In this document: piece after piece, positions 43,189-52,280 of the stretch
Numbering within the stretch: position 1 is the first letter of the stretch
How the letters are laid out: each line of letters begins with the position of its first letter
Source: JAFGBI01 sp964480725
GTDB taxonomy: Bacteria; Myxococcota_A; Polyangia; Polyangiales; Polyangiaceae
DNA: 64,000 bases
Direction of reading: 5' to 3'
Assembly: GCA_964480725.1 (NCBI GenBank)
Contig: CAYZQO010000003.1
Span: 62,001-126,000, forward strand
The notes under the pieces: generated by a model
Databases searched by the model: none
What the model saw: the letters and a program-made list of their open reading frames with translations, nothing else
Told to the model about the DNA's origin: nothing
Position numbers and translations under genes: made by a program

Positions 43189-43202
43189 ACCGACGTGTCG
43201 GT
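43189..43202. terminator. Short hairpin between convergent genes
   Basis: ACCGA/TCGGT stem with a CGTG loop in the 43-bp gap between the pseudokinase-TPR gene and gspN, which converge. No T-tract. Confidence 0.3.
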
Positions 43203-43216
43203 GCGCGCCTGTGCGC

Positions 43217-44266
43217 TCAGTCCTCGGCCTCGGTCGCCTTAGCGGCACGCGACGCCTTGGCGGCGGCCCCGGACGCCGCGGGCTGGAACGACATCCGCCC
43301 CAGCGTCCCGCTCACGCGCCACGAATAGCCTCCGTCGGTCCGCTTGGCGCGCTGCACCTTGGGGTCCAGGTCCAGGGCGCCCGTTATCTTGCTGGCAGGA
43401 TCACCGAAGAGCCCCTTCGTGATGTCGTTCTTCGTCTTGTACTGGTCGGAGAACCGGTACTCCAGCGTCAAGTCCGCGACGCTCCGCTCGAACACGTCCC
43501 GTAGCCGGATCTGGCCGCGCATGGTGACCTCCAAATCCGGCCCCTTGGCGTCGAGGCGCGTGATCTTGACCCGCCCCTCGGTGACCTCCAGGCTCAGCGT
43601 GAGCTGCCCGGCGCGGACGGGCGGCAGCGCCACCAGGTCGCGAATCTTGGCCTTTCCGTCGCCGAGGACCACGTCGTCCACGACCAGCTCCACCGTGCCC
43701 TCGGCCAGGCTGAGGCGTTGCTCCGGGAACGCCAGTTCGACGGCGCCGCTCGCCGTTCCCTGCAGCGGAAGCCCCACCATCTCGCCGAGGAGCGGGACGT
43801 GCTGCATCCCGAACTGCTCCAGCTCCACGTCTAGCCGACGCTCCTCCAGCTTGCTCAGGAACATCCCCCGAACGACCCCGTCTCCCGCGTGACTCGCGAA
43901 CGCCACCCGGAGGGTACCAATCAGGTACCGCAGGGGCGCGATGGAGGCGCGCGCGTAGTCCCACTCAACGACACGCTCGGGCGGAACCGACCCATCCTCC
44001 CCGACCGCGCCGGGCGGCGAGACGAGCCTGATCCGGTGGGCTCCGAGCCCAAAGAGCCAGTTCCCGCGCACGGTGTCGACCTCCACCCGCCGGCCGCTCT
44101 TCTTGGCCTCCGTCGCGTTGAAGGTCGCCACCGCTCGCTCCCCCAACCGATCGTAGGGGAACGTGCACCTCGCGAAGAGGAACATCACCGCGCCGTAGAA
44201 GGCGGGATACCCGACCCACCTTCCAACGCGCCGCGTCCAGGGTGAGGACATCAGCTTCGAGATCAC
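43217..44266 (-). CDS. gspN: Type II secretion protein GspN
   Basis: A 349-aa inner-membrane protein, last gene of the secretion operon. One N-terminal membrane helix (VGYPAFYGAVMFLFARCTFPYDRL) is followed by a periplasmic domain rich in beta strands (RVEVDTVRGNWLFGLGAHRIRLV, GTASGAVELAFPEQRLSLAEGTVELVVDDVVLGDG) typical of the GspN family, whose distant relatives are lipid-transfer-like AsmA proteins. A lysine/alanine-rich tail ends it. Its ATG overlaps the gspM stop by 4 nt. GspN is present in only some type II systems. Confidence 0.85.
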   Translation of the reverse strand: MISKLMSSPWTRRVGRWVGYPAFYGAVMFLFARCTFPYDRLGERAVATFNATEAKKSGRRVEVDTVRGNWLFGLGAHRIRLVSPPGAVGEDGSVPPERVVEWDYARASIAPLRYLIGTLRVAFASHAGDGVVRGMFLSKLEERRLDVELEQFGMQHVPLLGEMVGLPLQGTASGAVELAFPEQRLSLAEGTVELVVDDVVLGDGKAKIRDLVALPPVRAGQLTLSLEVTEGRVKITRLDAKGPDLEVTMRGQIRLRDVFERSVADLTLEYRFSDQYKTKNDITKGLFGDPASKITGALDLDPKVQRAKRTDGGYSWRVSGTLGRMSFQPAASGAAAKASRAAKATEAED

Positions 44267-44865
44267 TTCACCGCCTCCTCCTCCAACCCCTCGACCCCCG
44301 CGTCCCCCTCCGTCGTCGCCTTTGCCTTCTCGGTGGCCTTCGCCTGGCGATCGTACGCGCTCACCACCATGGTCACATCGTAAGCGTCGGGTCCCCGCTT
44401 CTTCAGCTCCAGGTCGGAGACGGTGACCGGGTGGCCCGATTGCGCGATCGCCTCCATGAACTTGGCGAGGGTCAGCAGCCCCACCCGACGCAGCACGATG
44501 CGATTCGACCGCTCTTCGAAGAGCTTCCCGTGCGGTACGGCGGGCCGATCCTGGCTCTCTGGGATCTCCATCTCCTGCTGCTTGGCTAGCCTCTCCAGCA
44601 GCTCCGCCAGCGGGGGCGCCGGCTTCGCGTAACGGCTGGCGACCTGCTCGGCCGCAGCCGCCCGCTTGGCGAGGGCGACCCGCCGGTCCCGGATCGCGCC
44701 GATGGCCTCCCGTAGGCGCTCGTTCTGCTCGCTACCGCTGAGCAACAGCGAGCGCAGTCCGAGCGGCACGACGACCAGCGCGACGAGGGCGAAGACCACG
44801 ACCAGGACGTTGAGCAGCCGCCGCTCCCGCGGCTCCAGCTGTTCCAGACGCGACGAGAGGCTCAC
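44263..44865 (-). CDS. gspM: Type II secretion protein GspM
   Basis: A 200-aa inner-membrane assembly-platform protein. A short cytoplasmic N-terminus (RLEQLEPRERRLLN) leads into one helix (VLVVVFALVALVVVPLGL), a coiled coil, then a ferredoxin-like periplasmic domain (NRIVLRRVGLLTLAKFMEAIAQSGHPVTVSDLELKKRG). The GTG start overlaps the gspL stop (GTGA). It partners GspL beneath the pseudopilus. Confidence 0.85.
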   Translation of the reverse strand: MSLSSRLEQLEPRERRLLNVLVVVFALVALVVVPLGLRSLLLSGSEQNERLREAIGAIRDRRVALAKRAAAAEQVASRYAKPAPPLAELLERLAKQQEMEIPESQDRPAVPHGKLFEERSNRIVLRRVGLLTLAKFMEAIAQSGHPVTVSDLELKKRGPDAYDVTMVVSAYDRQAKATEKAKATTEGDAGVEGLEEEAVK

Positions 44866-46370
44866 GGCAACGCCTCCTTCTCCACCTTGTCGCCGGTCTC
44901 CGTCGTGGCCTCCTCCTTCTGCTTGGTCTTCCGCTTCGCCCCCGCGTCTTCGGGGCACTTGAGGTCGAACTCGAGGGCGTATTTCTGGCGGTCACTGTTG
45001 ACCACCTGGGTGATCTTCGCCACCTTCACGCCCTCCGCGCAGCGCCACTTCTCGAGAATTGTAGCCACCTTCTGGGCGTCGCTCTTGCTGGCCACCACGC
45101 CGTTGAGCTTGACGTGACCGCGTTTGAGCTCGAGGTCCTCCACGTCGTGTGGAAGGTCCATCGGGATCCCCCGTGACAGCTCGATCATGACGTCGAACGC
45201 GTCCGCGTGGGGCATCGGATCCGCGTTCTCCTCCCCGGTCGAATCGAGAGCCGCCATCACCGCCTCGGGATCGTCGGACTCGGTCCCGAGCACCTCTCTC
45301 GAGAGCGTGCGCAGGGTTTCCGTCAACACGATCCCATCGCGCTTCACCACCTGTCGCTCCGCCCAGGTAGCGAAGAGAAAGCTGATGACGATGGCGCCGA
45401 TCAGCCCCGCCAGCAACGGCAGCTTCTCCTGCAGAAACAGCAGACTCCGCTGCTGAATCAGCGGCCCCTGTCGCAGGTCGAGGTCCCGTGGCTTGCCCGC
45501 CAGGCCTGCCGCTAGCGCGATCGCCTTGCCCATCCGCGGGATCATCGGGCGCTCGTGGTCCGCGATCCCGGGCAGTGCGAGGTCCGTCACCACCGTCACC
45601 GGCAATCCCACCATGTACTCGAGGTAGGGCGCAGACTGCGGGTCGACCGCGCCGACGCCCAGGAGCAGGATGCGCTCCACCAACGCCCCCGCCGCGAGCG
45701 ACGCCGCGGCCATGGTCTGCCGGAGCTCCGCGGCCAGCGCGGGAGCCCCCTCCGGCAAGGACGCCGTCCCGCGCGAGAGCGTGCGCGCGAAAACCGGATC
45801 CCCGCGGTGGAGCACCACCACCTCCGTGCAGCCCTCCCCGAGGTCGACCAACGCGACCGTCTCGGACGGCGGGAGCGGCGGCAGCAACCCGTGGAGGTTC
45901 GCCAGCACCAGCGGACCGACACCGACGCGATCCGGCAAGACCTTGAGCGCCTCCTGGAAGAGCGCGATCCGCTCGCGCACCGCGTCCGCGCGGGCTGCGG
46001 CGACCAGCAGCACGATCGGCTCTGTGCCCTTGCGGACACCGATCGGGCGGTAGTCGAAGACGAGCTGGTCCAGGTCGACGGGAACCTGCGCCTCGATCTC
46101 GAACGGGAGCACGTCCTCGAGCTGCCGACTCGCGCTGGCAGGGAGCTCCAGGCGGTGCACGAAGGTCCGATCCCCCTCCAGCGCGATGGCGATCCCCTCC
46201 GCGTGCGGGAGGAGGGGCCCCACGCACGAGCGCAGCGCCTCTGCCAGCGACCCCCCCGGCTCCACGGCGACCTCGACCAGCCGCTCTGCGGTGAGCCGTC
46301 GATACGAGCTGCGAAGCAGCGCCGCCCGCACGTGGGTGGCCCGAACGTCTATCCCGATGACCCTGCTCAT
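44862..46370 (-). CDS. gspL: Type II secretion protein GspL
   Basis: A 502-aa bitopic protein. The cytoplasmic part (1-310) has the actin-like PilM/GspL fold (IGIDVRATHVRAALL, ALVDLGEGCTEVVVLHRGD), which in other systems contacts the ATPase GspE. A single helix (about 335-352, LLAGLIGAIVISFLFATWA) leads to a periplasmic PilN-like domain (DLELKRGHVKLNGVVASKSDAQKV) and a charged Lys/Glu tail. It starts 3 nt after the gspK stop. Confidence 0.88.
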   Translation of the reverse strand: MSRVIGIDVRATHVRAALLRSSYRRLTAERLVEVAVEPGGSLAEALRSCVGPLLPHAEGIAIALEGDRTFVHRLELPASASRQLEDVLPFEIEAQVPVDLDQLVFDYRPIGVRKGTEPIVLLVAAARADAVRERIALFQEALKVLPDRVGVGPLVLANLHGLLPPLPPSETVALVDLGEGCTEVVVLHRGDPVFARTLSRGTASLPEGAPALAAELRQTMAAASLAAGALVERILLLGVGAVDPQSAPYLEYMVGLPVTVVTDLALPGIADHERPMIPRMGKAIALAAGLAGKPRDLDLRQGPLIQQRSLLFLQEKLPLLAGLIGAIVISFLFATWAERQVVKRDGIVLTETLRTLSREVLGTESDDPEAVMAALDSTGEENADPMPHADAFDVMIELSRGIPMDLPHDVEDLELKRGHVKLNGVVASKSDAQKVATILEKWRCAEGVKVAKITQVVNSDRQKYALEFDLKCPEDAGAKRKTKQKEEATTETGDKVEKEALP

Positions 46371-46373
46371 GTC

Positions 46374-47861
46374 CTAGTCCACGCGATAGTAGATGATGTT
46401 CCCGCCGGGGTCCTTGGTCAGCGCATCCTGGAGGGCGGTCGTCTCCGGATCCCCGGCCGCAGCGTCAGCCACGGCCGCCGCCGCCGCGAGGCCCCCCATG
46501 GCCTCGGTGACGTCTTGTACCGACCGGCTCTGACCGGGGGGGGGCGCTGACCGAAAATCGACCACCGCGTGCACCCGGACGCGAGCCTCGTTCTTGCCCG
46601 ACTGGGCGATCCCGGTGGCGTAGATGCTGAACACCTTGCTCTCGGTGGAGAGCTTCTCGATGAGGTAGTTCTCGGAACGGAGCTGGCTCACCGGGGCAAT
46701 CTGCAGCATCTCGAAGAGCATCTTGCCGATGCCGCTCCCCCGCCCCTGGCTCACCCGGACGAAGGCCTTGGGCGAAGCGAAGAGCGGGACCCCGGCGGTG
46801 AAGATGTCGGCCATGCTCATGATCTGGAGGAACATCTCCCGCTGCGTCAGGTCCGTGCAGAACGGCTCCGCCGCGGGGTCGACGGCGTTGCTGCAAATGA
46901 GCGACCAGGCGATCAGCGGGTTGGTCGTGTTGACGTTCACCTTGCCGGAGCCCCAGACCGTGAGGTTGCGCTTCTTCGGATCCTCGGGATCGGGGTCGAC
47001 GAACGTGGACCAGAAGTCCTCGTCCACACCCCGCACGAGGTGAAGCTCTTCCAGGCTGTCGAAGGCGGCGTTCTTCCTGGAATAGGGCACCGGCAGGCGC
47101 TCGTAGTAGGCGTCCTCGGGCGCCACGCTGCTGGTGGTAGCGTCCTCCAGCTCGCAGGGATAGTGGTCTTGGTTCGGATCGACCCAGTCCACGATCGACC
47201 CGCAGACGGAGGAACGGGTCCGGTAGTCCCCACCGTCGTCCCGCCCCTCGAACATCGGGTCGTACTGGAGGCCCGCGATCAGCCCCAGGATCTGCTCGCC
47301 CGTCTGCTTCTCGGCCATCGCGGTGGCGCGCGCCGGCAGGTTGACGTTGAGCTTCGAGTCCTCGTCGACAATGACCAGCTCGAAGGTCACCCCGTCGAGG
47401 GAGAGGTTCTTCGCCATCGAGAGGTCCACGCTGGCGAGCCGCGAGAAAGACTCGCGCCCCGCCGCATCGTTGAAGGCCCCCAGAAGATCCGTCGAGAGCT
47501 CCCAGATGGGCAACTGCGGGAGCGAGCCTCCCATCGCCGCACCGAGGATGGCGAGCGACTTCCTGATGGTCGGTTCGGCGGCGATCAGCAGGCGCGAGAG
47601 GTTCACCGCGCTCCGGGCCGCGTACTCCGCCTTGAGCGCATCTCGCTCCGCGAGAGCGCTGCCGAGCTCCGCCGACGTCTCGTCCTGGAACTCCGCCAGC
47701 ATCACGGTGAGCACGCTGATGGAGCTGAGCACGAGGATCAGCGCCACCCCCCGCGAGCGGGAGCGCCGGCGTCCCCTCCCGCCCCGGCTGGGCGCAGCGC
47801 CGACCCCACCCACCCCGCGGCGGCGGTCAAACGATGGGGGGAACGAGAAGGTGGAAACCAT
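46374..47861 (-). CDS. gspK: Minor pseudopilin GspK
   Basis: A 495-aa minor pseudopilin that caps the pseudopilus. The prepilin site is SRG followed by VALILVLSSISVL; as usual for GspK, no Glu is at position +5. The large globular domain (INVNxNPL-type block GKVNVNTTNPLIAWSL; SIVDWVDPNQDHYPCE) fits the family, which is the largest pseudopilin. The N-terminal 35 residues before the cleavage site are unusually long and Arg/Gly-rich. ATG 47861 is used; TTG 47867 overlaps the gspJ stop region. Confidence 0.9.
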   Translation of the reverse strand: MVSTFSFPPSFDRRRGVGGVGAAPSRGGRGRRRSRSRGVALILVLSSISVLTVMLAEFQDETSAELGSALAERDALKAEYAARSAVNLSRLLIAAEPTIRKSLAILGAAMGGSLPQLPIWELSTDLLGAFNDAAGRESFSRLASVDLSMAKNLSLDGVTFELVIVDEDSKLNVNLPARATAMAEKQTGEQILGLIAGLQYDPMFEGRDDGGDYRTRSSVCGSIVDWVDPNQDHYPCELEDATTSSVAPEDAYYERLPVPYSRKNAAFDSLEELHLVRGVDEDFWSTFVDPDPEDPKKRNLTVWGSGKVNVNTTNPLIAWSLICSNAVDPAAEPFCTDLTQREMFLQIMSMADIFTAGVPLFASPKAFVRVSQGRGSGIGKMLFEMLQIAPVSQLRSENYLIEKLSTESKVFSIYATGIAQSGKNEARVRVHAVVDFRSAPPPGQSRSVQDVTEAMGGLAAAAAVADAAAGDPETTALQDALTKDPGGNIIYYRVD

Positions 47862-47867
47862 AGCCAA

Positions 47868-48584
47868 CTACTGCGTCGCGAAGGTGAGCGGTCGGGTGAT
47901 GGCCAGGGGGATCTTCGTGACCAGGCGGATGGTCCCCCGCGCGCGCCCCGCGCTCGCCCGGCGGCCCCCGTTGAGAACAAGGATCACCCGGAGCTGGAGC
48001 GGCACCCGGTCGGTCTGCTCCAGCGCCTGGCGACTGTCCCAGGTTTCCACCCATTGGCCGGTCGCCGGATCGAGGTACTCGACATCGAACAGATCGATGT
48101 CGGTCGCGAGCACCTGGACCCGGCCACCACGGTTCGGTTCCAGATCGAGGTGGGTCGACACGCGCCGCGCAAGATCAGTCACCCCCGAGCGCTCCGGGTC
48201 GGGCGATCCGAAGTAGGTAACCTCGGCCTGATCCGACTCTCGCGCGTTCCGGGTCAGCCGGAGGTTGGAGAAGGTGTTGAAGTCCAGCCTATCGGCCGGC
48301 GTGCCCTTCTGCCCGATGAACGCCGTCTCGACCACGCGCAACGACTCGTCGATCGGCGCGTGGCCCGAGAGGTAGGCGCTCTGCACGTCCCGCGTCAGGC
48401 GGGCCATCGCCAGCCTTCCCTCGCGGTAACGGTCGTTGATCCGCTGCACCCCTTCCCGGCTCGACTTCATCCCCGCGAACGCGCCGTAGATGATCATCGT
48501 CACGAAGGTCAGCACCGCGATGGCGATCATCACCTCGATGAGCGCGAGGCCCCGCCTCCGCTGAGCTGCCCGGACCGCGCTCAT
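47868..48584 (-). CDS. gspJ: Minor pseudopilin GspJ
   Basis: A 238-aa pseudopilin. The cleavage motif is RRRG followed by LALIEVMIAIAVLT with Glu+5. The globular part has DRLDFNTFSNLRL and VTYFGSPDPERSG typical of GspJ. Its ATG overlaps the gspI stop by 4 nt. With GspI and GspK it forms the tip of the pseudopilus. Confidence 0.9.
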   Translation of the reverse strand: MSAVRAAQRRRGLALIEVMIAIAVLTFVTMIIYGAFAGMKSSREGVQRINDRYREGRLAMARLTRDVQSAYLSGHAPIDESLRVVETAFIGQKGTPADRLDFNTFSNLRLTRNARESDQAEVTYFGSPDPERSGVTDLARRVSTHLDLEPNRGGRVQVLATDIDLFDVEYLDPATGQWVETWDSRQALEQTDRVPLQLRVILVLNGGRRASAGRARGTIRLVTKIPLAITRPLTFATQ

Positions 48585-49345
48585 GGCTTACGGCTCCGGT
48601 TCGGCGACGTCGCCCCCGCCGGCGTCGCGGGTGGCGTCGTCACGTCCGCCGCCGCGTCGCTGAGCGCCCGGAGCTCCGCCTCCGCCAGCGGGTCGAGCCC
48701 CTCCTCCGGCCGAGTGACGAACTGACTCAGCACGAGGCTGCGCTCTCGGACCCCCTCCTGCCACGTTACCGTGATCGTCACCCGACGGATGCTGGCCTCA
48801 AGCATTGGCTTGAGGTTGGGGTACACCAGACCCATCAGCGAGGTCGCGATCCCCTGCATCCCCGCCGTCGGATCCTCCCCGAACGCGCCCACCACCGACC
48901 CGAGATCGGGCACCCCGGTGCCCCCCATCGTGGTGAGCCCGTCCTTGCCCTTGTCCTTCAGCTCCAGGAGCTTCGAGAGCGGGTCGCCCGAGCCGTCCTC
49001 GCCGGTTCCCTCCCCGGCCAGGGTGGCAAGCTCCGTGATCTCCGGCAGCTCCACCCGCTCCACCCGCCACTCGCACGCGAAGGCCCGATCCTCTTCGTCT
49101 TCGCAGCAGGCGCCCTCCTCGGTCACGTCCAGGAGCTGGAAGCCTTTCTCCAGCAGCTCGACCTCCACCTCCGACATACGGCAGCGCGCCAGACCCGTCG
49201 CCAGGGTGAGGTTCTGGGTGCGCTGGACGCTGGAGAACAGCCCCACCTGGGAACTCAAGATCACCGAGAGGGACAGCCCCAGGATGGCGATGGCGACCAT
49301 CACCTCGAGGAGCGTGAACCCTGGAGACGAGGCGCGCCGCATCAC
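48581..49345 (-). CDS. gspI: Minor pseudopilin GspI
   Basis: A 254-aa pseudopilin with the site SSPG followed by FTLLEVMVAIAILG (Glu+5). It is roughly twice the normal GspI length (about 125 aa): residues about 105-150 form a Gly/Glu/Asp-rich insert and the last 40 residues are an Ala/Thr/Pro-rich tail. A Cys pair (CC at about 79-80) and a nearby Cys are unusual. It overlaps gspH by 4 nt. Confidence 0.85.
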   Translation of the reverse strand: MMRRASSPGFTLLEVMVAIAILGLSLSVILSSQVGLFSSVQRTQNLTLATGLARCRMSEVEVELLEKGFQLLDVTEEGACCEDEEDRAFACEWRVERVELPEITELATLAGEGTGEDGSGDPLSKLLELKDKGKDGLTTMGGTGVPDLGSVVGAFGEDPTAGMQGIATSLMGLVYPNLKPMLEASIRRVTITVTWQEGVRERSLVLSQFVTRPEEGLDPLAEAELRALSDAAADVTTPPATPAGATSPNRSRKP

Positions 49346-50130
49346 TCCTCCTCGCGCTCCGACCAGTCGTCGTCCTCACCGCGCCCCTCCGGCAGTGACA
49401 CCGGACCACGCTCGATTCGACCCCGTCCGGTCAGCGCGGAGACGCGCACGGTCAGCCCTTCGCTGCCCGTGTCGTCGGTGATCTGGATCGCCGCCTCCTC
49501 CGTCCCCCCCCGTGGCCAGATGTAGAGGTACGCGCGCCCATCCGTGATGGGCTCGGGGTCGTGCTCGGTCTGCACGGACCGGAACCTGGCGTGGGCCCCG
49601 ATCGAGCGCCCCGCACTCCCTTCACCTTCGTCGCCACTGAACTCTTTCACCGGCGAAAAGCGGGCGCGCGGCGCCTGGGGGCCCTTCAGGATCCGGTCGG
49701 CCTCCTCCCGCGCCGCCCGCTCGACCTCGCTGACGGGCTCGGCGTCCTCCGCCTCGCCGTCCTCAGGCTCCTCGCTCCGCAGCACCCGACGCTGCGTCGT
49801 CTCCTCGAGCCCAACCCGGTGCTCCTCGAGGTCGAAGACCATCCGGACGGGGTATCCCGTGGCGTTGGCGCGGGTCATCCCCATCCTGAGCCCCACCAGG
49901 ACCGCCATGGCGGCGCTACGCCGCTCGTTGGCGCGCCGGAAGCCAACCCCCAGCAGCAGCGTCCCTGAGAGCAACGCGATGAGCGCGATGGCGATGACAA
50001 GCTCAAAGAGCGTCACCCCACGGCGGCCACCGCGAGCGGACCCCGGCCACGCCGGAGCGCCCCCCCTCCCGACCGGCTCCCCGGCGCGGGACGCCTGCAT
50101 GGCGGCGGCGCGCGACATCATGCTGCCCAC
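49342..50130 (-). CDS. gspH: Minor pseudopilin GspH
   Basis: A 262-aa pseudopilin with site GGRRG followed by VTLFELVIAIALIALL (Glu+5). A long acidic insert (about 118-145) and a charged tail exceed the usual length of about 170 aa. The GTG start at 50130 gives a 38-residue leader; ATG codons at 50121 and 50118 are alternatives. It follows gspG by 12 nt. Confidence 0.85.
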   Translation of the reverse strand: MGSMMSRAAAMQASRAGEPVGRGGAPAWPGSARGGRRGVTLFELVIAIALIALLSGTLLLGVGFRRANERRSAAMAVLVGLRMGMTRANATGYPVRMVFDLEEHRVGLEETTQRRVLRSEEPEDGEAEDAEPVSEVERAAREEADRILKGPQAPRARFSPVKEFSGDEGEGSAGRSIGAHARFRSVQTEHDPEPITDGRAYLYIWPRGGTEEAAIQITDDTGSEGLTVRVSALTGRGRIERGPVSLPEGRGEDDDWSEREEE

Positions 50131-50142
50131 GGGGCCCGGCGC

Positions 50143-50583
50143 TCACTCCTCGGCAGTGCCTTCGCTCTTGGGCACGCTGATGTCGTCGGCCGTCCCCTTC
50201 TTCTTGTCCGGTCCCGCGGAGGTCACGATGACATCGTCCTCCGTGCACTGGATGGCGTAGGGCTGATTCCAGGGGTCGCTCGTGTTCGTGCCCTTGTCGA
50301 GGATCTTCTCTTCGATCAGCTGGCTCACCGACGGGCAGGACGAATTCTCCGGGTCCATCTTCCACGTGTTGACCGCCTGCCGGATGGTCCGGCAGCCCGT
50401 CGTCGCGGTCTTGACCTGGGCCTTCTGGAACTGCGGCAGCGCGAACACAGCGACGCCGCCCGCGACCATGGCCAGGATGGCCACGACGATCAGCACCTCG
50501 AAGAGCGTCACACCGCGAGCGTGTGTCCGACGCGCGCTCCGAAGGATGCGCGCCGTGGCCTCTCTCTCCATCGTTCTTTCCAT
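50143..50583 (-). CDS. gspG: Major pseudopilin GspG
   Basis: A 146-aa major subunit of the pseudopilus. Cleavage motif HARG24 followed by VTLFEVLIVVAILAMV with Glu+5; the alpha-beta domain has ALPQFQKAQVKTATTGC and the C-terminal SDPWNQPYAIQC block. The C-terminal calcium-binding loop (TSAGPDKKKGTADDI) is shorter than in classical GspG. ATG 50583 is chosen because GGAG lies 8 nt upstream; earlier in-frame starts up to 50634 are possible. Confidence 0.9.
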   Translation of the reverse strand: MERTMEREATARILRSARRTHARGVTLFEVLIVVAILAMVAGGVAVFALPQFQKAQVKTATTGCRTIRQAVNTWKMDPENSSCPSVSQLIEEKILDKGTNTSDPWNQPYAIQCTEDDVIVTSAGPDKKKGTADDISVPKSEGTAEE

Positions 50584-50630
50584 CTTCGAGTCTCCCATGC
50601 TGCGTGGTGTAAGGATCGCGCCCCCTGCCG

Positions 50631-51047
50631 TCATTCGATGCGGTCGAGCCCACCGGGGAGCCCGTCAGGGCCGTCGCTCGTCAAGTCGTACCGGGCGTCG
50701 TCACGCCGGCTCGGGCAAGTCAGCCGCAGCGGGCGTCCCCAGGCGTCACGAGGGACGCCGCCGAGGCGGGCATGCAGCGCCACCGCCACGAGGTCAGGCG
50801 GGCAGGTCCCCTCGTGATCGGCAAGGTACGTGTCGACCGCGCGGTAGGCGGCCAGCAGCCGCGCCCGCGTTTGCCGCACCCCCGCCTGACGACGCTCGCC
50901 CACGCCAATGGCCCCGAAGACCACGACCGCGGCGATCAAACCGATTACGAACCTGAGCGGCCCCTGGCGCAGCCAGCGCGCAGGGCCGCGCCGCCCCTCC
51001 CAGGGAAAGAAGATCCGACGGTCGGCGAGGCGACGGCGAGCTCTCAC
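50631..51047 (-). CDS. GspG-like periplasmic domain without prepilin signal
   Basis: A 138-aa protein between gspF and gspG. A basic N-terminus, one membrane helix (about 31-49, LRFVIGLIAAVVVFGAIGV), a helical stalk, then a domain whose end matches the GspG calcium-loop region better than GspG itself (RDAWGRPLRLTCPSRRDDARYDLTSDGPDGLPGG). There is no cleavable prepilin motif and no Glu+5, so it cannot be processed as a pseudopilin and should stay in the inner membrane. The GTG has GGAG 8 nt upstream and lies 4 nt after the gspF stop. A fixed pseudopilus base or chaperone is inference. Confidence 0.7.
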   Translation of the reverse strand: MRARRRLADRRIFFPWEGRRGPARWLRQGPLRFVIGLIAAVVVFGAIGVGERRQAGVRQTRARLLAAYRAVDTYLADHEGTCPPDLVAVALHARLGGVPRDAWGRPLRLTCPSRRDDARYDLTSDGPDGLPGGLDRIE

Positions 51048-51051
51048 GGTT

Positions 51052-52278
51052 TCACTCCACCATCTGATTCATCTGGATGAGCGGCATGAGGATCGCCATC
51101 GCGATGAACGCCACGACCCCCCCGAGGATGACCACCATCAGCGGCTCGAGCAGGCTGGTGAGCGCCATGACCCGCGTGTCGACGTCCGCCTCGTAGGCCC
51201 GGCTCACGTTCTCCAGCATCTCCTCGAGCTGTCCGGTCCGCTCGCCCACCGCGATCATGTGGATCACCATTGGCGGGAAGGCGCGGCTTCGTTTCAGCGG
51301 CTCCGCGATGCTCTCGCCCTCGCGGATCGAGCCGATTGCCTCGGCGATGACGCTCTGCAGGCGAGCGTTCTCCAGCACGTTCTTGCCGATCTCCATCGCC
51401 GCCAGCAGCTGGACCCCGCTCCCCAGCAGCGTCGACAGCGTTCGCGAGAACCGGGCCACGGCGATGAGCAGGAGCAGCCGCCCGAAAACCGGCACCCGCA
51501 GCGTGAAGCTGTCCCAGGAGAACCGCCCCTGGGGCGTCCGCTGCCAGCGTTGGAACGCGTAGTAGAGGCCCCCGCCGGCGAGCACCATCGCCCACCACCA
51601 CCGCGCGATGGTGTCCGACACCACGATGAGTAAGGTGGTGTACCAGGGGAGTTCCTGTCCCAGGTTCTCGAAGATGCTCGTCACCTTTGGCACTACGGCC
51701 ACCATCAAGACGCCGACCAGCACCACGACGACGACCGCCATCAGGGCGGGATAGGCGAGCGCGGCCATCACCTTCCCCTTGAGCCGTGCCTGCCCTTCCA
51801 TGAAGTCTGCGAGCCGGTCCAGCACCGACTCTAACGTCCCCGAGGCCTCGCCTGCCGCGACCATGTTCACGTAGAGCGACGGGAAGACCTGCCCGTACTG
51901 CGCCAGGGCCTTGGAGAAAGGGGTGCCCTCGTTCACCGTCTCCCTCACCTTGGTCAAGATGCGAACCAGGCTCTCCTTCTCGACCTGCTCGGTGAGTGCC
52001 CCCAGCGAGTCCACCAGCGGGACGCCCGCGCGCACCAGCGTCGCGAGCTGCCGCGTCATCACCGCGATCTCCGAGCCGGACGGACGACTGAGGAACCCAA
52101 ACAGCCTGATCTCCCGCCCGTCGCGGCGCTTCTGCTCGCTCTCCTCCGTGGCCAGCGTGAGCAACACCCCGTCGCGCCGCAGCAGCGCGCGCAGCGCCTT
52201 GGCGTTGTCCGCCTCCCGGAAACCCTTGACGGACTTGCCGGAGTCGATCTGGATGCCGCGATAGGAGAAGACGGCCAC
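51052..52278 (-). CDS. gspF: Type II secretion inner-membrane protein GspF
   Basis: A 408-aa polytopic platform protein. Two homologous halves (FTRQLATLVRAGVPL-like block at about 75-90 and FSRTLSTLLGSGVQLLAAMEI at about 277-297), each followed by GExSGxLxxxL (AAGEASGTLESVL; AVGERTGQLEEML), and three membrane helices (about 170-190, 222-240, 378-400). It starts 2 nt after gspE. Confidence 0.94.
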   Translation of the reverse strand: MAVFSYRGIQIDSGKSVKGFREADNAKALRALLRRDGVLLTLATEESEQKRRDGREIRLFGFLSRPSGSEIAVMTRQLATLVRAGVPLVDSLGALTEQVEKESLVRILTKVRETVNEGTPFSKALAQYGQVFPSLYVNMVAAGEASGTLESVLDRLADFMEGQARLKGKVMAALAYPALMAVVVVVLVGVLMVAVVPKVTSIFENLGQELPWYTTLLIVVSDTIARWWWAMVLAGGGLYYAFQRWQRTPQGRFSWDSFTLRVPVFGRLLLLIAVARFSRTLSTLLGSGVQLLAAMEIGKNVLENARLQSVIAEAIGSIREGESIAEPLKRSRAFPPMVIHMIAVGERTGQLEEMLENVSRAYEADVDTRVMALTSLLEPLMVVILGGVVAFIAMAILMPLIQMNQMVE

Positions 52279-52280
52279 GC

